From NCBI GenBank assembly GCA_020621965.1, contig JAHRYV010000008.1:1-64000 (forward strand): a stretch of 64,000 nt of DNA, in the 5' to 3' direction. The notes under the pieces are model-generated. The model had not been told where the DNA came from and did not search any database. It saw nothing but the letters and a program-made list of their open reading frames with translations. Shown piece after piece: positions 18,739 through 28,885 of this stretch. Made by a program: the position numbers and the translations under genes. Each line of letters opens with the position of its first letter. Within the stretch, counting starts at the first letter, position 1. Source of the stretch: Curvibacter sp. Its GTDB lineage: Bacteria; Pseudomonadota; Gammaproteobacteria; Burkholderiales; Burkholderiaceae_C.

Positions 18739-19404
18739 GTGGCCGCTGCTGCCGCCTCCGAAGTTGCTGCCCGCGCCGCGCATGCGGCGCTCGCGCGGCA
18801 GCTGCGGCTGGCGCGCCAGGGGCGCTCCACGCTGTATCCCTTCATCGGCCGCAGCGCGCGCTTCGAGGTGTGGGAACACTACCCGCGCCGCGACGTTGTC
18901 GACGACAGTGGCCGCTGGCAGTTCTACTTCCATGCCCATGACCGCAGCGAGCCCGACAGCGCGCGCCATCCGCAGGAGCATGGCCATATCCACCTGTTTC
19001 GCCGCAGCCCGCAGGGCCGGCTGACCCATTTCGTCGGCCTCTCGCTGGACGCGCGCGGCCTGCCGCTGTGCTGGTTCGCCACCAACCAGTGGGTCACCGG
19101 CGAGCGCTGGGCGGCGGCGGACTCGCTGGTCCGCGAGCTCGACGGCTTCGAGTTGCGCCTGCGCGGTCCGCTGGCCGGTGCCGCCCTCTGGCTGGCTGAC
19201 ATGGTGCGTTTCTATGCCGTGCCGCTGCGGCACATGCTGCAAGAGCGCGACGCCGCCTGCGCGCGGCATTGCACGCGCCACCGGCTCAGCCGCCAGCAGG
19301 CCTGGGCCGACCGCCGCGTCGCCGTCTGGAGTTCCCTTCCCATGCACTGGCCCCAGGATGCCCTGCAGGCAGCCGGCCAGAACCCCGCCGTTCCTACTCA
19401 CTAA
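18739..19404 (+). CDS. Uncharacterised His-rich protein next to the NPCAG gene (DUF6969-like)
   Basis: A 221-aa protein without signal peptide. The most conserved-looking stretch is WQFYFHAHDR followed by HPQEHGHIHLF (residues about 67-95), which has six His within 25 residues and could hold a metal. WFATNQWVTGE and a helical C-terminal half follow. It resembles what I recall as the DUF6969 family; no function is known to me. The GTG at 18739 has CAGGAG 8 nt upstream. Tight packing with the Cys-repeat gene and the rhodanese suggests one transcript and possibly a role in maturing or loading the repeat protein (inference). Confidence 0.75.
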   Translation: MAAAAASEVAARAAHAALARQLRLARQGRSTLYPFIGRSARFEVWEHYPRRDVVDDSGRWQFYFHAHDRSEPDSARHPQEHGHIHLFRRSPQGRLTHFVGLSLDARGLPLCWFATNQWVTGERWAAADSLVRELDGFELRLRGPLAGAALWLADMVRFYAVPLRHMLQERDAACARHCTRHRLSRQQAWADRRVAVWSSLPMHWPQDALQAAGQNPAVPTH

Positions 19405-19418
19405 CCAAGGAGAGACAA

Positions 19419-20405
19419 GTGAAAGTTCAATTCCGCATCCTGGCCGGCGCCGCCCTGCTCGGCCTGAGCCAGTGGGCCCTGGCCCTGAACGTGCCCGGCC
19501 CCGTGGTCGACGGCGCCTGGCTGGCCCAGCACCGTGCCGACGTCACCGTGCTCGACGTGCGCTCCAACCCCAAGACCTTTACCGTCGCGCCCGAGTTCGA
19601 GACCGACAAGAAGACCGGCAAGAAATTCCTGGTCGAACTCGGTGGCCACATCGACGGCGCCGTGCTGGTGGACAACAAGAAGGTGCGTGTGGACCGCGTC
19701 ATCAACGGTCTCAAGCTCAAGTCCATGATTCCCGAGCGCGCCGATTTCGAAAAGCTGGCCCGCGGCTGGGGCGTGCAGGCCGGCCGTCCGGTGGTGATCG
19801 TCTCCGCCGGCATGGAGCCGATCGACTTCAACGAAGCCGCGCGTCTGTACTGGCAGTTCAAGGTCTACGGTGAAGACAACATCGCCGTGCTGGGCGGCGG
19901 CACCGCCGGCTGGATCAGCGAGGGCCGCGCCGTCAGCACCGACGCCGTCAAGGCCGCCGAAGGCAACTGGGCCGCCACGGCCGACCGCAGCGCCGAGCTG
20001 CTGGCCACCTCCGAAGACCTAGCCAAGGCTCAGGCCGACAAGTCGGCCCAGCTGATCGACGCCCGCGACAACGCCCACTATTTGGGCCTGGCCAAGAGCA
20101 GCAGCACCAGCGCCGCCGGCCACGTGCAGGGCGCCAAGAACGTCTACACCGCGCTGCTGTCCACCCAGGGCGGCGACGCCGCCCGCCTGCTGGCCGCCGA
20201 CACCTACCGCGATGTGTTCAGGCTCAGCGGCGTCGACCCGCAGGCCGCCGCCATCGCCTACTGCAACACCGGCCACCAGGCTTCCGGCACCTGGTTCGTG
20301 CTGCACGAGATCGTCGGCAACAAGAACGTGAAACTCTACGACGGCTCCATGCACCAGTGGACGCTGGAGAAGCGCCCCACCGTGGCCGTGTCCTTGGGCA
20401 AGTAA
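19419..20405 (+). CDS. Periplasmic tandem-rhodanese sulfurtransferase
   Basis: A 328-aa exported protein: signal peptide to about residue 21 (SQWALA-L), then two rhodanese domains. The second has the active loop YCNTGHQAS with catalytic Cys near residue 286. The first has no Cys at the equivalent place (VVIVSAGMEP), which is usual for two-domain rhodaneses. Thiosulfate:acceptor sulfurtransferase activity is expected. The GTG at 19419 has AAGGAGA at the right distance. Last gene of the plus-strand sulfur run. Confidence 0.87.
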   Translation: MKVQFRILAGAALLGLSQWALALNVPGPVVDGAWLAQHRADVTVLDVRSNPKTFTVAPEFETDKKTGKKFLVELGGHIDGAVLVDNKKVRVDRVINGLKLKSMIPERADFEKLARGWGVQAGRPVVIVSAGMEPIDFNEAARLYWQFKVYGEDNIAVLGGGTAGWISEGRAVSTDAVKAAEGNWAATADRSAELLATSEDLAKAQADKSAQLIDARDNAHYLGLAKSSSTSAAGHVQGAKNVYTALLSTQGGDAARLLAADTYRDVFRLSGVDPQAAAIAYCNTGHQASGTWFVLHEIVGNKNVKLYDGSMHQWTLEKRPTVAVSLGK

Positions 20406-20438
20406 GGCCCCGCGGGCGGGACGCGGTATAAACACCGC

Positions 20439-20894
20439 ATGCTCGCCCTGCTGCAACGCGTCCAACAGGCCCGCGTCGAGATCGACGGTCACACCGTCGG
20501 TGCCATCGACGCGGGCCTGCTCGTTTTCATCTGCGCCGAACGCGGCGACACCGAGGCCATAGGCAACAAGCTGCTGGCCAAGATCCTCAAGCTGCGCGTC
20601 TTTGCGGACGAGGCTGGCAAGATGAACAAGAGTGTGGTCGATGCGGCCGGCGGCCTGCTCATCGTCAGCCAGTTCACGCTCGCCGCCGACACCACGGGCG
20701 GCAACCGGCCCAGCTTCGGCAACGCCGCGCCGCCGGACGAAGGGCAGCGGCTCTACGATTATTTTGTCGAGCAGGCGCGTGCGGCCCATCCGGTCGTGCA
20801 GACCGGGCAGTTTGCGGCCGACATGCAGGTCCATCTGGTTAATGACGGGCCGGTGACCATCCCCCTGCGCATGCCCCCCGAGCCGGGCGGCTGA
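20439..20894 (+). CDS. dtd: D-aminoacyl-tRNA deacylase
   Basis: A 151-aa homodimeric editing enzyme that removes D-amino acids (and Gly) mischarged on tRNA. Contains the SQFTLAAD motif near 81 and the C-terminal Gly-cisPro-type motif [10 protein letters not shown] near 134 that selects against L-substrates. It follows the rhodanese by 33 bp but is functionally unrelated. Confidence 0.95.
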   Translation: MLALLQRVQQARVEIDGHTVGAIDAGLLVFICAERGDTEAIGNKLLAKILKLRVFADEAGKMNKSVVDAAGGLLIVSQFTLAADTTGGNRPSFGNAAPPDEGQRLYDYFVEQARAAHPVVQTGQFAADMQVHLVNDGPVTIPLRMPPEPGG

Positions 20895-21007
20895 ATGGCC
20901 ATGGACGTGACATATTGCGCTATTGCGCGCGGCATTGCGGGCACGGTAGCGGTATAGTCTTGACTTGGAGCAAGTCCGGAACGGCGCACACGAACTAAGG
21001 TGACGAT

Positions 21008-21922
21008 ATGAAAGCTCTTCCGCGTACCTTGCGTCTGCTGTCGCTGATGCTGGCCCTGGCCGCCGGGTCGGCACAGGCCGCCGACGCCCTGGACCGCGCG
21101 ATCGCCCATGCCGAGACCCTGCAGACCCAGGCCCTGGGGGCGGTGGCGGTGGCCGAGCGGGCGGTCGCCGAGGCGCAGGCCGATCTGCGGGTGGTGCGCG
21201 GCATCGAGGCCGATGCGCGCCGGGCACGTGATCAGGCCGCCATCACCGTGGCCGCCGAAGCGGCACAACAGGCGCAGGCCCTGGAGCGCGAGACCGAGCG
21301 CAACCTGACACTGGCACGCTCCCTGCTCGATATGCGTGTCAAGGCGCTGGCCAATCTGCGCAGCTGGACCCGCGCCGACCGCCGACCCCGCGCCGTCCTG
21401 GTGGCCGACAGCGGCCAGGTACGCCACATCACCCCAGGCGGTTACGAGCCGCCGGATCTGCCCGCCATGCGCGCCGGCGACACCGTCAAGACCGGCCCCG
21501 ATGGGCGGGCCCGGCTGTTCGTCTCCGGCGGTGACGGTGAGGTAGCCCTGGGTGCCAACTCCTCCTACACCGTGAACAAGGATGACGCGGATGGCAACTT
21601 CGAGGCCCAGCTCGAAGAGGGCGCGATGCGCCTGCGCGCCCTGATCAGGAGCAAGGTGGGCAAGAAGTTCGAAGTCCGCACGCCCACGGTGGCAATCGCC
21701 GTGCGCGGGACGGACTACTCGGCCAGCGTGGGTGCCGCGGGCACCGAGGTCAAGGTCTACAGCGGCGAGGTGGCGGTGACACCCGCCACCGGTGGCACCG
21801 AAGTGCTGCTCAAGGCCGGCGAACGGCTGACCGTGCCGCTGCAGGGGCCGTGGCCGGCGCCGCAGCCCTTGCCCGCCGATGCGGTGGAGTTGCCCTGGAG
21901 CGTAGACCATGCGCAACGTTAG
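21008..21922 (+). CDS. Exported FecR-domain protein with coiled-coil N-terminus
   Basis: A 304-aa protein with a signal peptide (cleavage near AQA-A at 24-26), an Ala-rich coiled coil (residues 28-115) and a FecR-type beta domain (about 135-275; VKTGPDGRARLFVSGGDGEVALG, split here as VKTGPDGRARLF and GDGEVALG, and TPTVAIAVRGTDYSASV). FecR domains outside siderophore systems occur in envelope proteins of unknown role. It overlaps the next gene by 14 bp, so they are probably co-expressed. Confidence 0.78.
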   Translation: MKALPRTLRLLSLMLALAAGSAQAADALDRAIAHAETLQTQALGAVAVAERAVAEAQADLRVVRGIEADARRARDQAAITVAAEAAQQAQALERETERNLTLARSLLDMRVKALANLRSWTRADRRPRAVLVADSGQVRHITPGGYEPPDLPAMRAGDTVKTGPDGRARLFVSGGDGEVALGANSSYTVNKDDADGNFEAQLEEGAMRLRALIRSKVGKKFEVRTPTVAIAVRGTDYSASVGAAGTEVKVYSGEVAVTPATGGTEVLLKAGERLTVPLQGPWPAPQPLPADAVELPWSVDHAQR

Positions 21923-22868
21923 TTCGCGGGCTTTTGCGCTGGTTGCGATGCTGCTGCTGGCCGCGCCGGTGCAGGCCGAATACTGCGTCAACTACTCGTC
22001 CCGGGTCATGTCGCTGGCGCGCCAGTCCGGTTCATCCCAAAGCCGGGGTTGCGTGGCCACCGAAGCGCAATGCGAGAGCGGCCGCATGAGCCGGCCGGGC
22101 GACTACTCCGGCATCTGCTACTACGTGCCGGGCCTGCACCCGCCCACGCCCGGCAAGTCGGGCGGTGGCCCCTCGGCGATGGATCAGGCGGCCAAGGCCA
22201 ATTCCGACGCGCAGAAGAAGATCCGCGCCCAGCAGCAGGCCGAGGACCAGGCCGCCCAGCGCGCGGCGCAGCAGGCCCGCCAGGACCTGCTGGGTGGGCT
22301 CAAGGGCGCTGAGCCTTCCCCGGGCTTGACCATCAAGCTGCCGCCGCCACCGCCGACCCAGGCCCGCAAGCAGCTCGACTGCGTGACGCGCGCCTCGGCC
22401 GCCTCCGCCTCGGCGCGCGAGGACGCGGCCCGCCTTGGCCCCGGGGCGCCTACGCAGGGCAATCAAGACGATTTCGCCAATGCCCAGGACTGCCGGCCCG
22501 TGGCGACGCCCGGCGTGCCGCCGGCCTCGCCACCGACGCCGGTGGCCGACGAACTGCCGCGCGATCCGGCCCTGCTGGCCCGCCTGCTCGAATCCCTGCT
22601 GGCGCGCCAGCGCGACATGCAGCAGCAAATGGCCGGCCAGGACCGCGACATTGCCAAGCTCGAATCCGAGATCGCCCGCGAGGAGCAGGCCCCCAAGGTG
22701 GATCTCAAGGACGCGCCGGCCCAGAGCGACGCGCTGCGCCGCGCGCGCGAGGCCCTGGCCAAGGCCCGCGCCGATCGTCAGAAGACGGCGGCCGAATACG
22801 AGAAATTGCAGCAGCAGGCCCAGGAGGCGCGCCAGCGCCAGGCCGCGCCTGCTGCCCAGCCGAATTAG
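21909..22868 (+). CDS. Secreted coiled-coil protein of unknown function
   Basis: A 319-aa protein with signal peptide (MLLLAAPVQA), a small Cys-bearing N-terminal part (Cys26, CVATEAQC, GICYYVPG), a Gln/Ala-rich helix, a proline hinge (LPPPPP), two more Cys (QLDCVT, AQDCRP), and a C-terminal coiled coil (about 225-310). No family recognised. Its last 40 bp are the left end of a 1.4-kb tandem duplication. Confidence 0.7.
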   Translation: MRNVSSRAFALVAMLLLAAPVQAEYCVNYSSRVMSLARQSGSSQSRGCVATEAQCESGRMSRPGDYSGICYYVPGLHPPTPGKSGGGPSAMDQAAKANSDAQKKIRAQQQAEDQAAQRAAQQARQDLLGGLKGAEPSPGLTIKLPPPPPTQARKQLDCVTRASAASASAREDAARLGPGAPTQGNQDDFANAQDCRPVATPGVPPASPPTPVADELPRDPALLARLLESLLARQRDMQQQMAGQDRDIAKLESEIAREEQAPKVDLKDAPAQSDALRRAREALAKARADRQKTAAEYEKLQQQAQEARQRQAAPAAQPN

Positions 22869-24202
22869 GACGGAGGACCCGATGAAGATGCAAGCCCTGA
22901 CATTCAACTACCTGATCGCCGGTACGGCACTGGCCCTGCTGGCCGGCTGTGCCTCGGCCCCACCGCCGCCGCCGCTGCGCAGCACACCGCCGGCGGCGGC
23001 CGCAGCGCCCGCGCCGGTGCCCCAGGCGGCGGCGCAGCCCGCGCCGGCCATGGCGCCGGCGGCGCCCGCGCGCCCCAAGGCCACGGGCACGCCGGAGGAC
23101 GCACGCCGGCATCTGGTGCGCGGTGTCGCAGCCATCGAGATCGCCAAGTCGGCGGACGACCTGGCCCTGGCCGCCGACGAATTCCGCAAGGCCACCGAGA
23201 TCGCGCCCGAGATGGCGTCGGCCTGGTACAACCTGGGCTCCGTGCAGGCCAAGACCGGCCAGGTCAACGAGGCCATCGCCAGCTACCGCCGTTATCTGGC
23301 CCTGAGCCCCGACGCCGCCGATGCGCAGAAGGTGGCCGACGAGATCATCAAGCTGGAATTCCGCCAGGAGCGGACCACCAAGGAGCAGGCCAGCAGCGGC
23401 ATCTGGGTCGAGAGTGACGGCAGCGCCTACTACCTCCAGGTGAACGGCAGCAAATGGCAGCTGGCCACGAAGGAGCGGCCCCTGGTGTACGACGTGGAGA
23501 ACTACTACGGCCCGGGTGTGGGCTCCTACGGTTTTGCCGCCACCGAATTGGGGCAGGTCACCTTCAATCTGGAGCTGCGCGGCAAGCAGCTGGCCGGCAC
23601 CTGGCAGCGTGCCGACGTCATGGTCGACGAGTGCTCGGTCCCGGCCGAGACCGGCGACGTGAAGGGCGAGCTCGACGCGGCCCATGGCCTGCTGGTGCTG
23701 GAGTTCAACAAGGCCTATTACAAGACCTACACTTCCGCGCCCTTCCCGATCTCGTTCGAGACCAAGGACAAGTGCCGCGAGGTCAGCGTGCTGGCACGGC
23801 GGGACGCCCGCTTCGTGTTTCTCGGGCCGCTGCCGGCAGCCGGCGTCGGCGCCTACGTGACCACCGCGCACGGCATAACGGGCCGCCAAGACTGGGTCGG
23901 CGAATTGCGCGTGAGAAGCACTGTCAAGGGCTCACCGGCCGAACAGGCCGGCCTGTACTACGAAGACCTCATCGTGGCCATCGACGGTGTTCCGGTCAAG
24001 AGCTTGTCGGCGGGCGAGGCCATGTGGCGCCTGCGCGGCGAGCCGGGCAGCACGGTGCAGCTGACCATCCAGCGCCCCAAGGTCAAGGCGCCGGTGACGG
24101 TGACCGTGCGCCGTGCAGTGCTGCCGCCCCCGCCTCCGTTCAAGGAAGGCGGGGCCATCCCCTACTAAAGCGGGGAACCGGGGCCATCGCCCGATGGACC
24201 TG
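22825..24202 (+). repeat. Tandem duplication, unit A
   Basis: Runs from AGGCGCGCCAGCGCCAGG inside the end of the coiled-coil gene to just past the first TPR-PDZ gene (GGAACCGGGGCCATC-type flank). Repeated at 24239-25663 with an offset of about 1.41 kb. Confidence 0.8.
22882..24168 (+). CDS. TPR-PDZ lipoprotein, copy A
   Basis: A 428-aa lipoprotein: lipobox LLAGC at Cys23, Pro/Ala linker to about 70, a TPR segment (about 75-150; AWYNLGSVQAKTGQVNEAIA with the next repeat helix), a middle beta-rich domain, and a C-terminal PDZ domain (about 340-410; SPAEQAGLYYEDLIVAIDG). GGAGG precedes the ATG. It probably anchors in the outer membrane and binds protein termini; the partner is unknown. Unit A of a tandem duplication. 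Confidence 0.82.
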   Translation: MKMQALTFNYLIAGTALALLAGCASAPPPPPLRSTPPAAAAAPAPVPQAAAQPAPAMAPAAPARPKATGTPEDARRHLVRGVAAIEIAKSADDLALAADEFRKATEIAPEMASAWYNLGSVQAKTGQVNEAIASYRRYLALSPDAADAQKVADEIIKLEFRQERTTKEQASSGIWVESDGSAYYLQVNGSKWQLATKERPLVYDVENYYGPGVGSYGFAATELGQVTFNLELRGKQLAGTWQRADVMVDECSVPAETGDVKGELDAAHGLLVLEFNKAYYKTYTSAPFPISFETKDKCREVSVLARRDARFVFLGPLPAAGVGAYVTTAHGITGRQDWVGELRVRSTVKGSPAEQAGLYYEDLIVAIDGVPVKSLSAGEAMWRLRGEPGSTVQLTIQRPKVKAPVTVTVRRAVLPPPPPFKEGGAIPY

Positions 24203-24238
24203 GCGTCTACACTGGCAGCAACGTTCCAACGCGACGCC

Positions 24239-25663
24239 AGGCGCGCCAGCGCCAGGCCGCGCCGGCGCAACCGAACCAGGACGGAGGACCCGATGAAAAT
24301 GCAAGCCCTGACATTCAACTACCTGATCGCCGCGACGGCACTGGCCCTGCTGGCCGGCTGTGCCTCGGCCCCACCGCCACCGGCGCTGCGCAGCACGTCA
24401 GCGGCGGCTGCGGCGCCCGCGCCGGCACCCGTGCCCCAGGCGGCGGCGCAGCCTGCACCAGCCATGGCGCCGGCGGAGCCCACGCGCCCCAAGGCCACGG
24501 GCACGCCGGAGGACGCGCGCCGGCATCTGGTGCGCGGTGTCGCAGCCATCGAGATCGCCAAGTCGGCGGATGATCTGGCGCTGGCGGCCGACGAGTTCCG
24601 CAAGGCCACCGAGATCGCGCCCGAGATGGCGCCGGCCTGGTACAACCTGGGCTCCGTCCAGGCCAAGATCGGCCAGGTCGACGAGGCCATCGCCAGCTAC
24701 CGCCGTTATCTGGCCCTGAGTCCCGACGCCGCCGACGCGCAGAAGGTGGCCGACGAAATCATCAAGCTCGAATTCCGCCAGGAGCGGACCACCAAGGAGC
24801 AGGCCAGCAGCGGCATCTGGATCGAGAGTGACGGCACGACCTACCGTCTGCTCGTCAACGGCAACAAGTGGCAGCTGTCCACCACGGTGCGTCCCATCCA
24901 GCCCGACGTGGAATACCGCTACGGCCCGGGCCTGGGTTCGTTCGGTATATCGATTCAGGATCTGGAGCAGATCGCCTTCAACCTGGAGTTGCGCGGCAAT
25001 AAGCTCTTGGGCACCTGGCAGCGTGCCGAAACCCAGGTGGACAAATGCACGCTGCCGGCCGAGACGGGGGATGTCCAGGGCGCGCTGGACGCTGCCAGCG
25101 GGACGGTGACGCTGGAGTTCAGCAAGGCGCGCTACAAGACCGTCACCTCGGCGGCCCCCATCTTCTCTTTCGAGACCAAGGACAAGTGCAGTGACGTGAG
25201 CGTGCTGGAACGCCGGGCCGTGCGTTTTGTCTTCCGCGGTCCCCTGCCCGTGGGCGGCATTGGAGCCCAGCTTACCTCGGCGCACGGTGCCATGTTGACC
25301 CGGACCTGGATCGGCGAGTTGCGCGTGAACGGCACCGCCAAAGATTCGCCGGCCGAGCAGGCCGGCCTGTGGTCCCAGGACATGGTGCTCGCCATCGACG
25401 GCGTGCCGGTCAAGACCCTGTCGGCCGGTGAGGCCATCTTCCGTCTGCGCGGCGCGCCGGGCAGCACCGTGCGGCTGACCATCCTGCGGCGCAACGCCAA
25501 GGAGCCGGTCGATGTGACCCTGCGCCGCCAGCCCATGCCGGTGGAGGACGGGAATCACACCGATCGCAACTTCTACTGAGCTGTGCCGCCGCCCTCGCCC
25601 AAGGAAGGCGGGGCCATCCCCTTCTAAGGCGGGGAACCGGGTCCGTCACCCGATGGACCCGGA
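24239..25663 (+). repeat. Tandem duplication, unit B
   Basis: Begins with a 55-bp fossil of the end of the coiled-coil gene (its TAG has become CAG) and ends with a fossil of the copy A C-terminus: after the TGA at 25577 the bases still encode PKEGGAIPF and a TAA, outside the current frame of copy B. Confidence 0.78.
24293..25579 (+). CDS. TPR-PDZ lipoprotein, copy B
   Basis: Paralogue of the preceding gene, also 428 aa: same lipobox LLAGC, linker, TPR (AWYNLGSVQAKIGQVDEAIA) and PDZ (SPAEQAGLWSQDMVLAIDG). The N-terminal half is nearly identical to copy A and the middle domain (about 190-330) has diverged most. The C-terminus is different (MPVEDGNHTDRNFY) because extra bases with a stop lie ahead of the old end. 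The GGAGG and upstream sequence were copied with the gene. Confidence 0.82.
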   Translation: MKMQALTFNYLIAATALALLAGCASAPPPPALRSTSAAAAAPAPAPVPQAAAQPAPAMAPAEPTRPKATGTPEDARRHLVRGVAAIEIAKSADDLALAADEFRKATEIAPEMAPAWYNLGSVQAKIGQVDEAIASYRRYLALSPDAADAQKVADEIIKLEFRQERTTKEQASSGIWIESDGTTYRLLVNGNKWQLSTTVRPIQPDVEYRYGPGLGSFGISIQDLEQIAFNLELRGNKLLGTWQRAETQVDKCTLPAETGDVQGALDAASGTVTLEFSKARYKTVTSAAPIFSFETKDKCSDVSVLERRAVRFVFRGPLPVGGIGAQLTSAHGAMLTRTWIGELRVNGTAKDSPAEQAGLWSQDMVLAIDGVPVKTLSAGEAIFRLRGAPGSTVRLTILRRNAKEPVDVTLRRQPMPVEDGNHTDRNFY

Positions 25664-26119
25664 TCACTCGTAGGGGTTGGCGTAACCCAGCGCCGCCACC
25701 AGCAGCACCTCCAGCGCCTCCATCTCCAGCGCATCGGTCTCGTTGGTCTCGTGCTCGTAACCCTGCGCGTGCAGCGTGCCGTGCACCAGCAGGTGGGCGT
25801 AGTGTTCTTCCAGGGTCTTGCCCTGTTCCTTCGCTTCTTTCGCCAACACCGGTGCGCACAACACCAGGTCGGCGCTGACCATGGGCTCACGTGTGTAGTC
25901 GAAGGTCAGCACATTGGTGGCGTAGTCCTTGCCGCGGTATTCGCGGTTCAGCGTGCGGCCTTCGGCGGCGCCGACCACGCGCACGGTGATCTCGGCCGGG
26001 CGCTGCAGGGCCAGGCGCAGCCAGCGCGTCACGCGCGCCTTGCTCAGCAGCTTGCGGTGCGTCTCGGGTACGGCAGCGCCGAACTGCAGCGTCAGGTCTA
26101 ACTCGGGCAGCGCGCTCAT
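25664..26119 (-). CDS. ybeY: Endoribonuclease YbeY (rRNA maturation)
   Basis: A 151-aa zinc RNase with the signature [11 protein letters not shown] (three His ligands) near residues 113-123. Needed for 16S 3' end maturation and ribosome quality control. Its ATG overlaps the phoH-like gene stop, matching the common ybeZ-ybeY operon. Confidence 0.95.
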   Translation of the reverse strand: MSALPELDLTLQFGAAVPETHRKLLSKARVTRWLRLALQRPAEITVRVVGAAEGRTLNREYRGKDYATNVLTFDYTREPMVSADLVLCAPVLAKEAKEQGKTLEEHYAHLLVHGTLHAQGYEHETNETDALEMEALEVLLVAALGYANPYE

Positions 26120-27063
26120 GCGGCCTCTCCCGGCCGGGCCTGGCGCTTGTCGTAGGCGTCCACGATGCGCGCCACCAGCGGGTGGCGCACCACGTCGGCG
26201 CTGGTGAAACGACAGATGGCGATGCCCTTGACGCGCTTGAGCACGCGCTCGGCGTCGATCAGGCCGCTCAACTGCGTCTTGGGCAGGTCGATCTGGCTGA
26301 CGTCACCGGTGACCACCGCGCGCGAGCCGAAGCCGATGCGCGTGAGGAACATCTTCATCTGCTCGGGGGTGGTGTTCTGCGCCTCGTCCAGGATGACAAA
26401 GGCGTTGTTCAGCGTGCGCCCGCGCATGAAGGCCAGCGGGGCGATCTCCAGCGCGTTGCGCTCGAAGGCTTTCTGCACCTTCTCGAAACCCATCAGGTCA
26501 TAGAGCGCGTCGTAGAGCGGGCGCAGGTAGGGGTCGATCTTCTGCGTCAGGTCGCCGGGCAGGAAACCCAGGCGTTCGCCAGCCTCCACCGCCGGGCGCG
26601 TGAGCACGATGCGCTGCACCACGCTGCGCTCCAGCGCGTCCACCGCGCAGGCCACGGCCAGATAGGTCTTGCCGGTGCCGGCCGGGCCGATACCGAAGGT
26701 GATGTCGTTGCCGGCGATGCTCTCCAGGTAGTGAGCCTGGTTGGGTGTGCGCGCGCGCAGCTCGTGGCGCCGCGTCTGCAGCACCTCGCCGTCTTCGGCC
26801 AGCGGCATGTTGCTGTCGCCGGCCAGCAGCAGCTGCACCATGGCGTTGTCGATGGGCTTGGTGGCCATCTCGTACAGCGCCTGCAGCACCTCCATGCCGC
26901 GCTGGGCCTGCTTCTTGGGGCCGTCCACCTTGAACTGCTCGTGGCGGTGGGCGATCTTGACCTGCAGTGCGGTCTCGATGATGCGCAGGTGTTCGTCGGC
27001 GGGGCCGCACAGGCGGGCCAGGCGGGCGTTGTTGGGCGGGGAGAAGAGGTGGCGCAGAATCAA
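26116..27063 (-). CDS. ybeZ: PhoH-family ATPase YbeZ
   Basis: A 315-aa PhoH-like NTPase. Walker [12 protein letters not shown] near residue 122, Walker [18 protein letters not shown] near 222. An N-terminal KH-like region is typical of YbeZ. It partners with YbeY in RNA metabolism, supported by direct overlap with ybeY. Divergent from ruvA with a small hairpin in the gap. Confidence 0.93.
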   Translation of the reverse strand: MILRHLFSPPNNARLARLCGPADEHLRIIETALQVKIAHRHEQFKVDGPKKQAQRGMEVLQALYEMATKPIDNAMVQLLLAGDSNMPLAEDGEVLQTRRHELRARTPNQAHYLESIAGNDITFGIGPAGTGKTYLAVACAVDALERSVVQRIVLTRPAVEAGERLGFLPGDLTQKIDPYLRPLYDALYDLMGFEKVQKAFERNALEIAPLAFMRGRTLNNAFVILDEAQNTTPEQMKMFLTRIGFGSRAVVTGDVSQIDLPKTQLSGLIDAERVLKRVKGIAICRFTSADVVRHPLVARIVDAYDKRQARPGEAA

Positions 27064-27083
27064 GCTGATAATTCCTGTCTAAG

Positions 27084-27102
27084 GTCCGGCGTGACGCCGG
27101 AC
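27084..27102. repeat. Perfect small hairpin in the ybeZ/ruvA divergent gap
   Basis: GTCCGGCG / CGCCGGAC with loop TGA, between two divergent starts. It could be an operator or a REP-like remnant; there is no T tract. Confidence 0.45.
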
Positions 27103-27142
27103 TAAAGCGCAATCATAGTCACCGTCCAGGAAATAGATACCC

Positions 27143-27718
27143 ATGATCGGCAGGCTCTCCGGCACCCTCCTCGAAAAGAATCCACCCCAGGTGCTGGTGG
27201 ATTGCCATGGCGTGGGCTACGAAGTCCAGGTGTCCATGAGCACCTTCTACAACCTGCCCCCGCTGGGCGAGCAGGTGGCCCTGCTGACGCATTTCGTGGT
27301 GCGCGAGGACGCGCAGCTGCTCTACGGCTTCGGCACTGCGCCCGAGCGCGAGGCCTTCCGCCAGCTGATCAAGATCTCCGGCGTCGGTCCGCGCACCGCG
27401 CTGGCCGTGCTCTCGGGCATGAGCGTGGGCGAACTGGCGCAGGCGGTCAGTCTGCAGGAGGCCGGGCGCCTGGTGAAGGTGCCGGGCATCGGCAAGAAAA
27501 CGGCCGAGCGCCTGCTGCTGGAGCTCAAGGGCAAGCTGGGCGCGGATATCGGTGCGCCCCATGCGCAGCCCGGCAGCGATGCCCAGGCCGACATCCTGCA
27601 GGCCCTGCTGGCCCTGGGCTACAGCGACAAGGAAGCCGCCGCCGCGCTCAAGGCCCTGCCCAAGGACGTGGGGGTGAGCGAGGGCATCAAGCTGGCGCTC
27701 AAGTCGCTGGCGAAGTAG
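27143..27718 (+). CDS. ruvA: Holliday junction branch migration protein RuvA
   Basis: A 191-aa protein starting [15 protein letters not shown]. Domain I OB fold, domain II with tandem HhH motifs ([15 protein letters not shown] and [15 protein letters not shown] near 77-135), and domain III UBA-like tail that contacts RuvB. Tetramer that binds four-way junctions. It lies 101 bp upstream of ruvB; ruvC is not adjacent. Confidence 0.95.
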   Translation: MIGRLSGTLLEKNPPQVLVDCHGVGYEVQVSMSTFYNLPPLGEQVALLTHFVVREDAQLLYGFGTAPEREAFRQLIKISGVGPRTALAVLSGMSVGELAQAVSLQEAGRLVKVPGIGKKTAERLLLELKGKLGADIGAPHAQPGSDAQADILQALLALGYSDKEAAAALKALPKDVGVSEGIKLALKSLAK

Positions 27719-27819
27719 GCGCGCGCCTCGCCGCAATCAGCCGAGGTCGGCTATAGTCATCCCAGCCACGCCCCAGCGGCGCGGCCCCGTGTTTTTCCTC
27801 TGTCCATCCCCTTGCGGCC

Positions 27820-28877
<1,058 letters not shown>

Positions 28878-28885
28878 GGACCACC

